This document shows, piece after piece, positions 1-5,379 of a stretch of 7,964 nt of DNA (its first letter is position 1; each line of letters opens with the position of its first letter). The translations under genes and the position numbers were made by a program. This DNA is from an uncultured Actinomycetes bacterium. GTDB lineage: Bacteria > Actinomycetota > Actinomycetes > Nanopelagicales > Nanopelagicaceae. The notes below the pieces were generated by a model. The model saw nothing but the letters and a program-made list of their open reading frames with translations. It was not told the origin of the DNA and did not search any database. Location: contig CAIYQS010000233.1 of the NCBI GenBank assembly GCA_903928395.1, forward strand, positions 1 to 7,964, written 5' to 3'.

Positions 1-685
1 CAATGTGCTGACGGCTAATTTTGTTGATCAAAACGGTAGCCACCACACTCTTGCAGAGTTAAAGGGAAGTACGGCAATTTTGGTCCCCCTTTTAACGCTA
101 TGCGGTGATACTTGCCCATTTACGACGGCAAATATGCTGCAAATTCAACAAAAATTGAGCGACAACCACATTAAAAACGTAAGAGTAATAGGAATTGACG
201 TTGATCCCTATCGAGATACTCCGGCGCGTTTGATGGCCTACACGATGATTATTAACGCCAATTTCCAAATTTGGACAGCAATGGGTTCAACAACCGTACC
301 AAGTTTCACCAAAGCACAACTCGCAATGAAGGATCCTGTTGGAAGTGGGGACATAAACCAAAATCTCTTGGCTATTGAGAAATTTCTCGGCTACTCAGTG
401 CAGGTGGTTCCTCAAGGCAATCCACCAGCAACTGATTGGAAGTCACCCTTTAAACCGTTGACTTACGATATTAATCACTCGGATGGTTTTGCAATTATTG
501 ATGATAACCAAAGGGTTCGGTTTATCAGTGGAACGTTCCCTGCATTTACGGGGACGCTCTCAAAGACGCTAGCTACCTTTATGGGGTACAGGAGCAATAT
601 TTACAAAAACCCGATCTATAAAGGCGGTTGGACTCCAGCAGAGGCGATACAAGCGCTGAGTTGGGTGATGCAAACCAAGCTCTAA
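1..685 (+). CDS. SCO1/SenC-family protein, 5' truncated by the window
   Basis: This is a thioredoxin-fold SCO1/SenC-like protein. The family delivers copper to, or reduces the thiols of, the Cu-A site of cytochrome c oxidase on the outer face of the membrane. Counting residues from the GTG at 5, a CxxxC copper/thiol motif sits at C33 and C37 (LTLCGDTCP). The family signature DVDPYRDTP is at 65-73, and the metal-binding His is H158 in YDINHSD. The reading frame is open to the left edge and no signal peptide is visible. The following paralogue has about 50 residues before the equivalent region, so the real start lies outside the window and the GTG at 5 is probably internal. The tail after residue 190 (GGWTPAEAIQALSW) extends past the usual SCO core and resembles the paralogue's tail. 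The family assignment is firm; the exact role (copper delivery or thiol reduction) is inference. Confidence 0.85.
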   Translation, partial: NVLTANFVDQNGSHHTLAELKGSTAILVPLLTLCGDTCPFTTANMLQIQQKLSDNHIKNVRVIGIDVDPYRDTPARLMAYTMIINANFQIWTAMGSTTVPSFTKAQLAMKDPVGSGDINQNLLAIEKFLGYSVQVVPQGNPPATDWKSPFKPLTYDINHSDGFAIIDDNQRVRFISGTFPAFTGTLSKTLATFMGYRSNIYKNPIYKGGWTPAEAIQALSWVMQTKL

Positions 686-703
686 TTGAGAAGTGAAGTG
701 TAA

Positions 704-747
704 GGTGGCGCCTTCTCCGAGTTAGATTTGACGGAGAAGGTGCCATC
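704..747 (+). terminator. Hairpin after the first SCO gene, probable terminator
   Basis: The inverted repeat GGCGCCTTCTCCG (707-719) pairs with CGGAGAAGGTGCC (732-744), with one G-T wobble and a 12-nt loop. It extends outward to 704 and 747 to give about 16 bp. It starts 18 bp after the stop codon of the upstream gene. No T-run follows, so it is not a classical intrinsic terminator, but actinobacterial terminators often lack one. It could also be a transcript-stabilising or processing hairpin. Confidence 0.55.
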
Positions 748-835
748 ATCACAAGATCTCATGAGTCTGCATTGAGTCACTCCTGGCCGGCGAGAGGACT
801 TCGCACTCATATTCCAAACATCCTTCGCTGGCTAT

Positions 836-841
836 TAGAAT
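836..841 (+). promoter_or_regulatory. Candidate -10 element for the second SCO gene
   Basis: TAGAAT matches TATAAT at five of six bases and lies 33 bp before the GTG start, giving a predicted leader of about 25-30 nt. The best -35 match at an 18-bp spacing is TTCCAA (812-817), which is weak. With the hairpin at 704-747 upstream, this suggests that the second SCO gene and copC form their own transcription unit. The rest of the 686-874 gap has only a short repeat of TGAGTC (near 760-777) and nothing else I recognise. Confidence 0.35.
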
Positions 842-874
842 CGAGTCTCCACTTACGACGGAAGGTAATGGTTA

Positions 875-1645
875 GTGCGTAAATTATTTTCATCAGTTAT
901 CTTCGTTGTTACTCTTATTTCAGTTGTGTCCGCCGGGGCAGCTTCAACCCCACCATTAGTTGGTCATGCGGCTAAAGGGGGAGGCACAATTCTCAATGTT
1001 GCTATCCCAAAAGAATTGTTGGCCATTCCATTAACTAACGCAGACGGCAAAACTTTTACACTTGGAAGTCTCAAAGGACAAACCGTCGTTCTCACCGATT
1101 TTTTAACTCTTTGCAATGAGATCTGCCCAATGACAAGCGTAAATATGCGCGAAATTGGAGATGCAATAGCAAAATCCAAATTACAGGGCAGTATTAAATC
1201 CTTAGAACTCTCCGTTGATCCAAAACGCGATACTCCGCAGCGCTTAAAGTCATATCAATCCTTATTTAGTGATCCGAGTTGGACGGTAGCGACTGGAACC
1301 TCATCCGGATTGAGTGCAATCTGGTCTTGGTTTGGCGTTTACACACAGGTTGTTAAGCCGGATGGAGCCGTAGTTGACTGGATGACTGGTAAGCCAATCA
1401 AGTACGACGTCAATCATGCGGATGTCATTGTCATCATCGGTCCAGACCTACATTGGCGCTGGCTCGATTTGGGTTCACCAGCCGTCACAAATCCAAAGAC
1501 TAAAGACTTGGTTCCAACGAAGCTGTATACCTACCTATCAAGTGCAGGGAAATCCAATCTGGTAAAACCAGAGCAACCATTCTGGTCAACGAGCGCTGTC
1601 TACGGAGCACTCAATGAGATCTTCAAGATAAAGGTTGGAAGGTGA
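875..1645 (+). CDS. SCO1/SenC-family copper/thiol protein, exported
   Basis: This second SCO1/SenC-like protein, 256 aa, is a tandem paralogue of the preceding gene. It has an N-terminal Sec-type signal or anchor (hydrophobic residues 4-23, AGAAS near a possible cleavage site, no lipobox Cys). The CxxxC motif is C80 and C84 (LTLCNEICP), the signature SVDPKRDTP is at 113-121 and the metal-binding His is H181 (YDVNHAD). All catalytic residues are therefore present. The GTG start is chosen because GAAGG (861-865) lies 9 bp upstream and the signal peptide begins there; the nearby ATG at 868 meets a stop after four codons. Residues from about 205 form a tail (including PFWSTSAVYGALNEIF) beyond the usual SCO core. 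The gene overlaps or abuts copC, so the two are probably co-transcribed and translationally coupled. Family firm; role in oxidase Cu-A assembly inferred. Confidence 0.88.
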   Translation: MRKLFSSVIFVVTLISVVSAGAASTPPLVGHAAKGGGTILNVAIPKELLAIPLTNADGKTFTLGSLKGQTVVLTDFLTLCNEICPMTSVNMREIGDAIAKSKLQGSIKSLELSVDPKRDTPQRLKSYQSLFSDPSWTVATGTSSGLSAIWSWFGVYTQVVKPDGAVVDWMTGKPIKYDVNHADVIVIIGPDLHWRWLDLGSPAVTNPKTKDLVPTKLYTYLSSAGKSNLVKPEQPFWSTSAVYGALNEIFKIKVGR

Positions 1646-2019
1646 TGAAGAAATTATTTATAGGTGCGATAGCAATTCTCGTCATAGTGGTTGGGACGTC
1701 AACCGCTTCGGCCCATACAGTTCTTATAGCTTCAACTCCTTCAAAGGGTTCCACAGTGAAGGTGTTGCCTAACAAAATAACCTTGAAGTTTGCCGACCCG
1801 TTGTTGACTCTTGGAAAGCGAGCCATAAACCTTGTGGTTGTTACTGACCCCAAAAACACGGTAATAACTACTGGTAGAAATTTAGTAAAGGGCGCCGTTC
1901 TCACAGATCCAATAGTCGATGCAAAACCCTTGAGCGGAATGTATAAAGTTAGTTATCGAGTATCAGCGCAAGATGGACACATTGTGACCGGAGCATTTTC
2001 CTTTACGCTTCAGAATTAA
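1642..2019 (+). CDS. copC: CopC-family periplasmic-type Cu(II)-binding protein
   Basis: This is a small exported copper-binding protein of the CopC/YobA fold, 125 aa. Signal peptide residues 1-24 end in ASA, so cleavage would leave His25 as the mature N-terminus, the first ligand of the CopC Cu(II) histidine brace. The family start HTVLIASTPSKGS follows. D111 and H113 in the SAQDGHIVTGAFSF motif supply the remaining ligands. No Met-rich Cu(I) site is visible, which fits the Cu(II)-only class. There is no C-terminal membrane helix and no adjacent CopD, unlike many actinobacterial CopC proteins. The start is either GTG 1642 (4-bp overlap with the SCO stop) or ATG 1645; an AAGG at 1631-1634 could serve both. 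Its 3' end overlaps the convergent histidine kinase gene by 17 bp. It probably carries or buffers copper for the SCO proteins encoded upstream (inference). Confidence 0.88.
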   Translation: MMKKLFIGAIAILVIVVGTSTASAHTVLIASTPSKGSTVKVLPNKITLKFADPLLTLGKRAINLVVVTDPKNTVITTGRNLVKGAVLTDPIVDAKPLSGMYKVSYRVSAQDGHIVTGAFSFTLQN

Positions 2020-2040
2020 TCGGGAAATGTAAGGTAAAGG
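2000..2040. other. Imperfect inverted repeat over convergent stop codons
   Basis: CCTTTAC-g-CTT (2000-2010) is complementary to AAG-GTAAAGG (2031-2040), giving about 10 bp with a one-base bulge and a 20-nt loop. It spans the stop codons of both copC and the convergent histidine kinase gene, where no intergenic space exists for terminators. It might act as a terminator in both directions. The match is modest and could be chance. Confidence 0.25.
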
Positions 2041-3484
2041 TCGCGCCACTACCCGTAGTTGATTCGACAGTGACGCTACCACCGTGCGCTTTCATCACTG
2101 CATCCACAATTGATAAGCCAAGACCGCTACCTTCGCCGGCATGTCTTGCACGTGAGGGATCAACTCTAAAGAAACGCTCAAAGATTCGGGATTGGTCACT
2201 CTTTGATAAACCAGGGCCGGCGTCTTTTACAGAAATGATGGTTTCTGTCTCCTTGCTTTCAGCCTTAACTTCAATCGGCGTCCCGGGTGGAGTGTGAGTC
2301 TTTACGTTAGCCAAGAGGTTAGCCAAAGCTTGATGGATTCGTTTGGAGTCACCCAGTACGTACAAATCAGTTTGAACGTTGGTGGTAATTGGATGATCCG
2401 GGCCAGCTGCAAGAGCAGAGGCGACGCTCTCTTCAATGAGATGGGTAAGGTCAACTGGTTCGAGAGCGTGTGGTCTTGCTTCATCCATGCGAGCAAGTAA
2501 AAGCAAGTCTTCGACAAGTGAACCCATTCGGATCGATTCCTTTTCGATTCGACCGATGAGTTCCTTGGTATTTGCTTCACCCGAGACAGCACCTTGCCGA
2601 TGTAATTCAGCAAATCCTCTAATCGCGGTGAGCGGAGTCCTTAACTCGTGTGAAGCGTCGGCAACGAAACGGCGCAACTTAGACTCCGAAATATTTTTTT
2701 GAGCAAAAGATTCTTCAATTCTTCCAAGCATGGTGTTGAGCGATCTAGTTAACCGACCGACTTCGGTCGATGGTTGCAATTCTGGAAGACGAGCAGATAA
2801 ATCTCCATCTGCGATTGCGGCGGCAATCACTTCAACCTCTAGGAGTGGTTTTAAACTCAATGAAATTAACCAACGTGAAATCAAGCCGATCAAGAGTAAG
2901 ACCCCGAGGCTGATTAAAAAGAAGACAAAACTTAATTCGTGTAACGTTTTTTCAACGCTGTTAAGCGAGACCGAGATGACAACAGAACCCAAATTTGAGG
3001 GCAGTACGAAAGCAAGTGCTCGTGTTGAAGTAAATGGATGTTCGGTATCAACAGTAAACGGCTTACCTTTAGTTGCAGCCACCTGCGCAAGTGTCATTCC
3101 AGAAAAAGTAGTTTGTGATCCTGCCGAGGAAATATCTCCACCGAGTTGACCGAGGACGACTCCCAGTGGATCTAGAAGAGTTACAGTGGTCGCAGTTGGA
3201 ACGCCACGAAGTGGCCGAAGAGTTTGAAACTGTGGAGTTGAGCTTTGAGTTTGTGGAGTGGCCCCATCATCAGAATTTGGATCAATTCCTGCACGCGCCA
3301 GTCTAGAGACCGTTCCACCCGCAATGTTGTTGAGCTGAGCATCTACTTGACGAACAAGATATCCCTTTAACTCCGCATTTGCAGCAAAGTCTGATGCCCC
3401 AATGCCAATTGCTGCCACAACTACAGTGGCGAGAAATAAGCGATTGCGCAGACTCCATTGCGAGAAGGCGAAGAAATTCTTCAT
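2003..3484 (-). CDS. Two-component sensor histidine kinase (HAMP, HisKA)
   Basis: This is a 493-aa membrane sensor kinase that autophosphorylates and passes phosphate to the regulator encoded just upstream. Order of domains: TM1 about 13-32, extracytoplasmic sensor about 35-180, TM2 about 184-208, HAMP about 205-258, and a HisKA H-box with H279 (DASHELRTPLTAIRG). The ATPase follows, with N-box N393 (NLLANVKTHTP), G1 box DAGPGL (421-426), F-box around FERFF and G2 box GSGLGL (452-457). All catalytic boxes are intact. The layout matches actinobacterial MprB/TcrY/PhoR-type kinases. The sensor region is poor in His, Met and Cys, so a direct copper-binding site is not evident despite the copper genes beside it; the signal is unknown. 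The ATG lies 15 bp after the regulator stop, with only a weak ribosome-binding site, so translation may be coupled. Confidence 0.92.
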   Translation of the reverse strand: MKNFFAFSQWSLRNRLFLATVVVAAIGIGASDFAANAELKGYLVRQVDAQLNNIAGGTVSRLARAGIDPNSDDGATPQTQSSTPQFQTLRPLRGVPTATTVTLLDPLGVVLGQLGGDISSAGSQTTFSGMTLAQVAATKGKPFTVDTEHPFTSTRALAFVLPSNLGSVVISVSLNSVEKTLHELSFVFFLISLGVLLLIGLISRWLISLSLKPLLEVEVIAAAIADGDLSARLPELQPSTEVGRLTRSLNTMLGRIEESFAQKNISESKLRRFVADASHELRTPLTAIRGFAELHRQGAVSGEANTKELIGRIEKESIRMGSLVEDLLLLARMDEARPHALEPVDLTHLIEESVASALAAGPDHPITTNVQTDLYVLGDSKRIHQALANLLANVKTHTPPGTPIEVKAESKETETIISVKDAGPGLSKSDQSRIFERFFRVDPSRARHAGEGSGLGLSIVDAVMKAHGGSVTVESTTGSGATFTLHFPINSEA

Positions 3485-3499
3485 AGTGGAAGAATTATC

Positions 3500-4243
3500 T
3501 TAGTTTCCTGCTGGAATACGCATTCGATAGCCAACGCCACGCACAGTGTGTATGAGAGCAGGCTCGTAGATATCAATTTTCTTCCGAAGGTATGAAACAT
3601 ACGTTTCAACAATTCCAGCATCTCCACGAAAATCGTATTGCCAGACATGATCGAGGATTTGTGCCTTGCTTACGACGCGATCAGCATTGATCATGAGGTA
3701 ACGGAGGAGTAGAAATTCTGTTGGTGAAAGGTCAATCAAATTTCCGGCACGATGAACTTCGTGAGTTGCTTCATCAAGCTCTAGATCGGCAAAGCGGATT
3801 TTTTCGTCATCGACTGTTGATTCAACTGCTCCGATTCGGCGCAAAAGCGCACGCAAACGAGCAACTAACTCTTCAAGTGAAAATGGCTTGGTGACATAGT
3901 CATCGCCACCGATAGTCAATCCGGCGATTTTGTCTTCAACTGTATCTTTCGCAGTTAAAAAGAGGACACCAACGCTATGACCTTCATTTCGTAATTGGCG
4001 GCATACTTCAAAACCGTCTTGATCTGGAAGCATCACATCAAGAATGAGTGCATGCGGTTTAAATTCTTCAGCAATGGTTAGCGCTTGTGAACCGGTTGCA
4101 GCGGTGCGGACATCAAAACCCACGAACCGTAGGCTGGTTGCGATAAGTTCGCTGATGGAACTCTCATCATCCACAACGAGAATCCTCTGCAAGTTGCTGG
4201 TTTGTGTATCTGCCACGGTGACTCTCTCTTTAAGTGCGGTCAT
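3500..4243 (-). CDS. OmpR/PhoB-family response regulator
   Basis: This is a DNA-binding response regulator, partner of the histidine kinase encoded 15 bp downstream. I chose the ATG at 4243, giving 247 aa, because a perfect GGAGG (4252-4256) sits 8 bp before it. The in-frame GTG at 4258 directly abuts that GGAGG and has no ribosome-binding site of its own. In the 247-aa numbering, the receiver domain (about 20-135) has acidic pocket D25 and D26, phospho-acceptor D69 (LILDVMLPDQDG), switch T97 and K119 (VTKPFS). The winged-helix domain (about 148-245) has the SPTEFLLLRYLM, ILDHVWQYDF and VETYVSYLRKKI segments typical of OmpR/PhoB regulators of the MprA/TrcR type. The 155-bp region upstream holds palindromes that could be autoregulatory sites. 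Regulon unknown; control of the converging copper genes is only a possibility. Confidence 0.93.
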   Translation of the reverse strand: MTALKERVTVADTQTSNLQRILVVDDESSISELIATSLRFVGFDVRTAATGSQALTIAEEFKPHALILDVMLPDQDGFEVCRQLRNEGHSVGVLFLTAKDTVEDKIAGLTIGGDDYVTKPFSLEELVARLRALLRRIGAVESTVDDEKIRFADLELDEATHEVHRAGNLIDLSPTEFLLLRYLMINADRVVSKAQILDHVWQYDFRGDAGIVETYVSYLRKKIDIYEPALIHTVRGVGYRMRIPAGN

Positions 4244-4251
4244 TTCCTGAT

Positions 4252-4256
4252 CCTCC
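4252..4256 (-). promoter_or_regulatory. Shine-Dalgarno GGAGG that decides the regulator start
   Basis: GGAGG on the minus strand is separated by 8 bases from the ATG at 4243-4241, an ideal spacing. It directly abuts the alternative upstream GTG (4258-4256), sharing its last base. This supports the shorter 247-aa regulator. Confidence 0.75.
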
Positions 4257-4270
4257 ACAATTTTCGTATT

Positions 4271-4287
4271 TCCCCCAAAGAGGGGGA
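4271..4287 (-). other. G/C hairpin in the leader of the response regulator
   Basis: TCCCCC-TCTTT-GGGGGA on the minus strand is a perfect 6-bp stem with a 5-nt loop. It ends 14 bp before the regulator's GGAGG. It could be a leader hairpin affecting translation, or a protein-binding operator if the promoter lies close by. No T-run follows, which argues against an intrinsic terminator. Confidence 0.4.
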
Positions 4288-4339
4288 CAAGAGAGAGGAT
4301 TCTCTACTTCGCTGAGCGTTTCCTGAGAAATACCCGAAG

Positions 4340-4371
4340 TTTTCCACAGGGTTTATCCACCATGTGGAGAA
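4340..4371. promoter_or_regulatory. Cluster of three DnaA-box-like 9-mers
   Basis: Within 32 bp lie TTTTCCACA (4340-4348, plus), TTATCCACC (4353-4361, plus) and TTCTCCACA (4363-4371, minus strand). Each differs by one base from the DnaA box TTATCCACA, and the first and third fit TTNTCCACA fully. The second and third face each other around CAT, so that TCCAC-CAT-GTGGA is a perfect inverted repeat. They lie upstream of the regulator and downstream of crgA, in a block that is normally close to oriC. They may bind DnaA, or be a palindromic operator that happens to resemble DnaA boxes. Confidence 0.4.
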
Positions 4372-4387
4372 TTACACCCGTGTAATT
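4370..4387. promoter_or_regulatory. 18-bp palindrome between crgA and the response regulator
   Basis: AATTACAC-CC-GTGTAATT is perfect, with 8-bp arms and a 2-bp centre. It begins 11 bp past the crgA stop codon and lies about 130 bp upstream of the regulator start. The tiny centre and AT-rich arms look more like a dimeric repressor or regulator operator than an RNA terminator, and no T-run follows on either strand. Which protein binds is unknown; the adjacent response regulator is a candidate. Confidence 0.4.
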
Positions 4388-4398
4388 AGGAGGTTAAA

Positions 4399-4656
4399 TT
4401 AGCGCCAGCGAGTCGCCAGGGTAAAACCCCCAGCGATGAAAGCGAAGCCAATAACCATGTTCCAGGCTCCGATATGTGGGAGCGGGTAGCTGGTGTTGCT
4501 CACGTAATAAATGACAATCCACACTAAACCAACCAAAAAGCCCGCAAGCATCGCTGGGGCGAGCCATTTAGGGCTCTCCTTTGGAAGTGGCGCCGCGTGG
4601 GCTACCTTCTCCGGAATATAAACCGGATCCTTCTTGCGACCGTGCGATTTAGGCAT
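4399..4656 (-). CDS. crgA: Cell division protein CrgA
   Basis: CrgA is a small membrane protein that in Actinobacteria binds FtsZ and other divisome proteins and coordinates septation. This one is 85 aa from the ATG at 4656, beginning MPKSHGRKKDPVY, which matches the family's usual MPKSxxRKK start. A longer in-frame reading from 4695 would add a hydrophobic 13-residue extension unlike the family and is not used. Two membrane helices are visible at about 32-52 and 62-82. The conserved GAWN (63-66) and the C-terminal TRWR are present. No Shine-Dalgarno sequence precedes the ATG, but a TAnnnT hexamer sits at -12 to -7, suggesting a leaderless transcript. It is divergent from trpG across 60 bp. 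The location beside trpG and pknB is the conserved actinobacterial context. Confidence 0.92.
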   Translation of the reverse strand: MPKSHGRKKDPVYIPEKVAHAAPLPKESPKWLAPAMLAGFLVGLVWIVIYYVSNTSYPLPHIGAWNMVIGFAFIAGGFTLATRWR

Positions 4657-4662
4657 GAGTAA

Positions 4663-4668
4663 AAGGTA
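4663..4668 (-). promoter_or_regulatory. Candidate leaderless -10 element of crgA
   Basis: TACCTT on the minus strand fits TAnnnT and ends six bases before the ATG, exactly at -12 to -7 if transcription starts at the A of the ATG. No ribosome-binding site is present. No convincing -35 is seen. Confidence 0.45.
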
Positions 4669-4704
4669 CACCAATATTAAAAATCCTACGATCACTCTGG
4701 TCGG

Positions 4705-4710
4705 TAGCCT
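4705..4710 (+). promoter_or_regulatory. Candidate leaderless -10 element of trpG
   Basis: TAGCCT fits TAnnnT and lies at -12 to -7 relative to the trpG ATG, with TAGCCA between. There is no Shine-Dalgarno sequence. It is divergent from the crgA element with 36 bp between the two hexamers, so the polymerases would share or compete for the same DNA. Confidence 0.45.
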
Positions 4711-4716
4711 TAGCCA

Positions 4717-5373
4717 ATGAGCTCACCTCTACCTAGTGATCATTCACCTACTCGGGTCCTTGTCGTTGATAACTACGATTCTTTCGTTTATAACCTGGTG
4801 CAATACCTGGGCCAACTTGGAGCGGACGTGACAGTTCAGCGAAACGATCAAGTGGATTTTGCTGCGCTCCCGAACTTTGATGGAATTCTGATCTCACCTG
4901 GACCCGGAACTCCAGAAGCCGCTGGACAGAGTATTGAACTTGTGAAGTATGCCGCTGCCACCGGGGTTCCACTCCTAGGAGTGTGCTTGGGCCATCAGGC
5001 TATTGCTGTTGCATTTGGCGCGACAGTCTCACGAGCACCTGAACTTTTGCACGGCAAAACTTCCGCCGTCCATCACTCAAATAAAGGATTACTAGCCAAT
5101 CTGCCATCTCCATTTACGGCAACGCGCTACCACTCTCTTGCTGTTGCAGTTGAAACTATCCCAGCTGAACTCGAGGTTACTGGTCGAACCGATACCGGAG
5201 TCATCATGTCGATTGAACATAGAACGCTTCCAATTTCGGGAGTGCAGTTTCATCCAGAATCAGTCCTCACAGAATATGGCCACCAGATGTTAGGGAACTG
5301 GTTAGAAATGTGTGGAGATACTGGCGCCCGCGCTCGCTCTGAAGGTTTGTCCCCCGTAGTAAATCGAGTCTAA
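4717..5373 (+). CDS. trpG: Glutamine amidotransferase, TrpG/PabA (component II)
   Basis: This 218-aa class I glutamine amidotransferase releases ammonia from glutamine for anthranilate synthase (tryptophan) or aminodeoxychorismate synthase (folate). It has the family start VLVVDNYDSFVYNLVQYLG (14-32), the oxyanion-region motif SPGPGTP (60-66), nucleophile C90 in GVCLGHQA, and H179 and E181 in VQFHPESVLTEYG, so the triad is complete. The ATG is the only plausible start. It adds about 13 residues before the usual family start, has no Shine-Dalgarno sequence and carries a TAnnnT hexamer placed for leaderless transcription. No trpE or pabB is in the window. The protein may serve either partner; the name trpG follows the usual actinobacterial annotation next to pknB. 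Its stop overlaps the convergent pknB stop by 4 bp. Confidence 0.92.
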   Translation: MSSPLPSDHSPTRVLVVDNYDSFVYNLVQYLGQLGADVTVQRNDQVDFAALPNFDGILISPGPGTPEAAGQSIELVKYAAATGVPLLGVCLGHQAIAVAFGATVSRAPELLHGKTSAVHHSNKGLLANLPSPFTATRYHSLAVAVETIPAELEVTGRTDTGVIMSIEHRTLPISGVQFHPESVLTEYGHQMLGNWLEMCGDTGARARSEGLSPVVNRV

Positions 5374-5379
5374 TTAGAC
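5368..5379. repeat. Perfect palindrome spanning the trpG and pknB stops
   Basis: GTCTAATTAGAC is a perfect 12-bp palindrome containing the TAA of trpG (5371-5373) and the TAG of pknB (5370-5372, minus). With no spacer it cannot form a usual hairpin of full length. It may simply reflect overlapping stop codons or be a small protein-binding site. Confidence 0.45.

Noticed and set aside
5..7. GTG at 5 as the true start of the first SCO gene
   Set aside because: The frame is open to the left edge, there is no room for a ribosome-binding site or signal peptide, and the paralogue has about 50 residues before this point. The gene is treated as 5' partial.
2070..3306. Several plus-strand open frames opposite the histidine kinase gene
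   Set aside because: They lack recognisable domains, and the minus-strand frame here carries every histidine-kinase motif without interruption. They are shadows.
4256..4258. GTG start for the response regulator, giving five extra residues
   Set aside because: It directly abuts the GGAGG that serves the ATG at 4243 and has no ribosome-binding site of its own.
4340..4387. The DnaA-like cluster as the chromosomal origin itself
   Set aside because: Only three imperfect boxes are present, with no AT-rich unwinding region and no dnaA or dnaN in the window.
4388..4393. AGGAGG on the plus strand, which looks like a strong ribosome-binding site
   Set aside because: No ATG, GTG or TTG lies within the next 13 bases, and the region is the 3' end of crgA on the other strand.
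4657..4695. Longer CrgA with a hydrophobic N-terminal extension
   Set aside because: The family begins MPKSxxRKK, which is at the ATG 4656; the extension is unlike known CrgA and would remove the promoter space.
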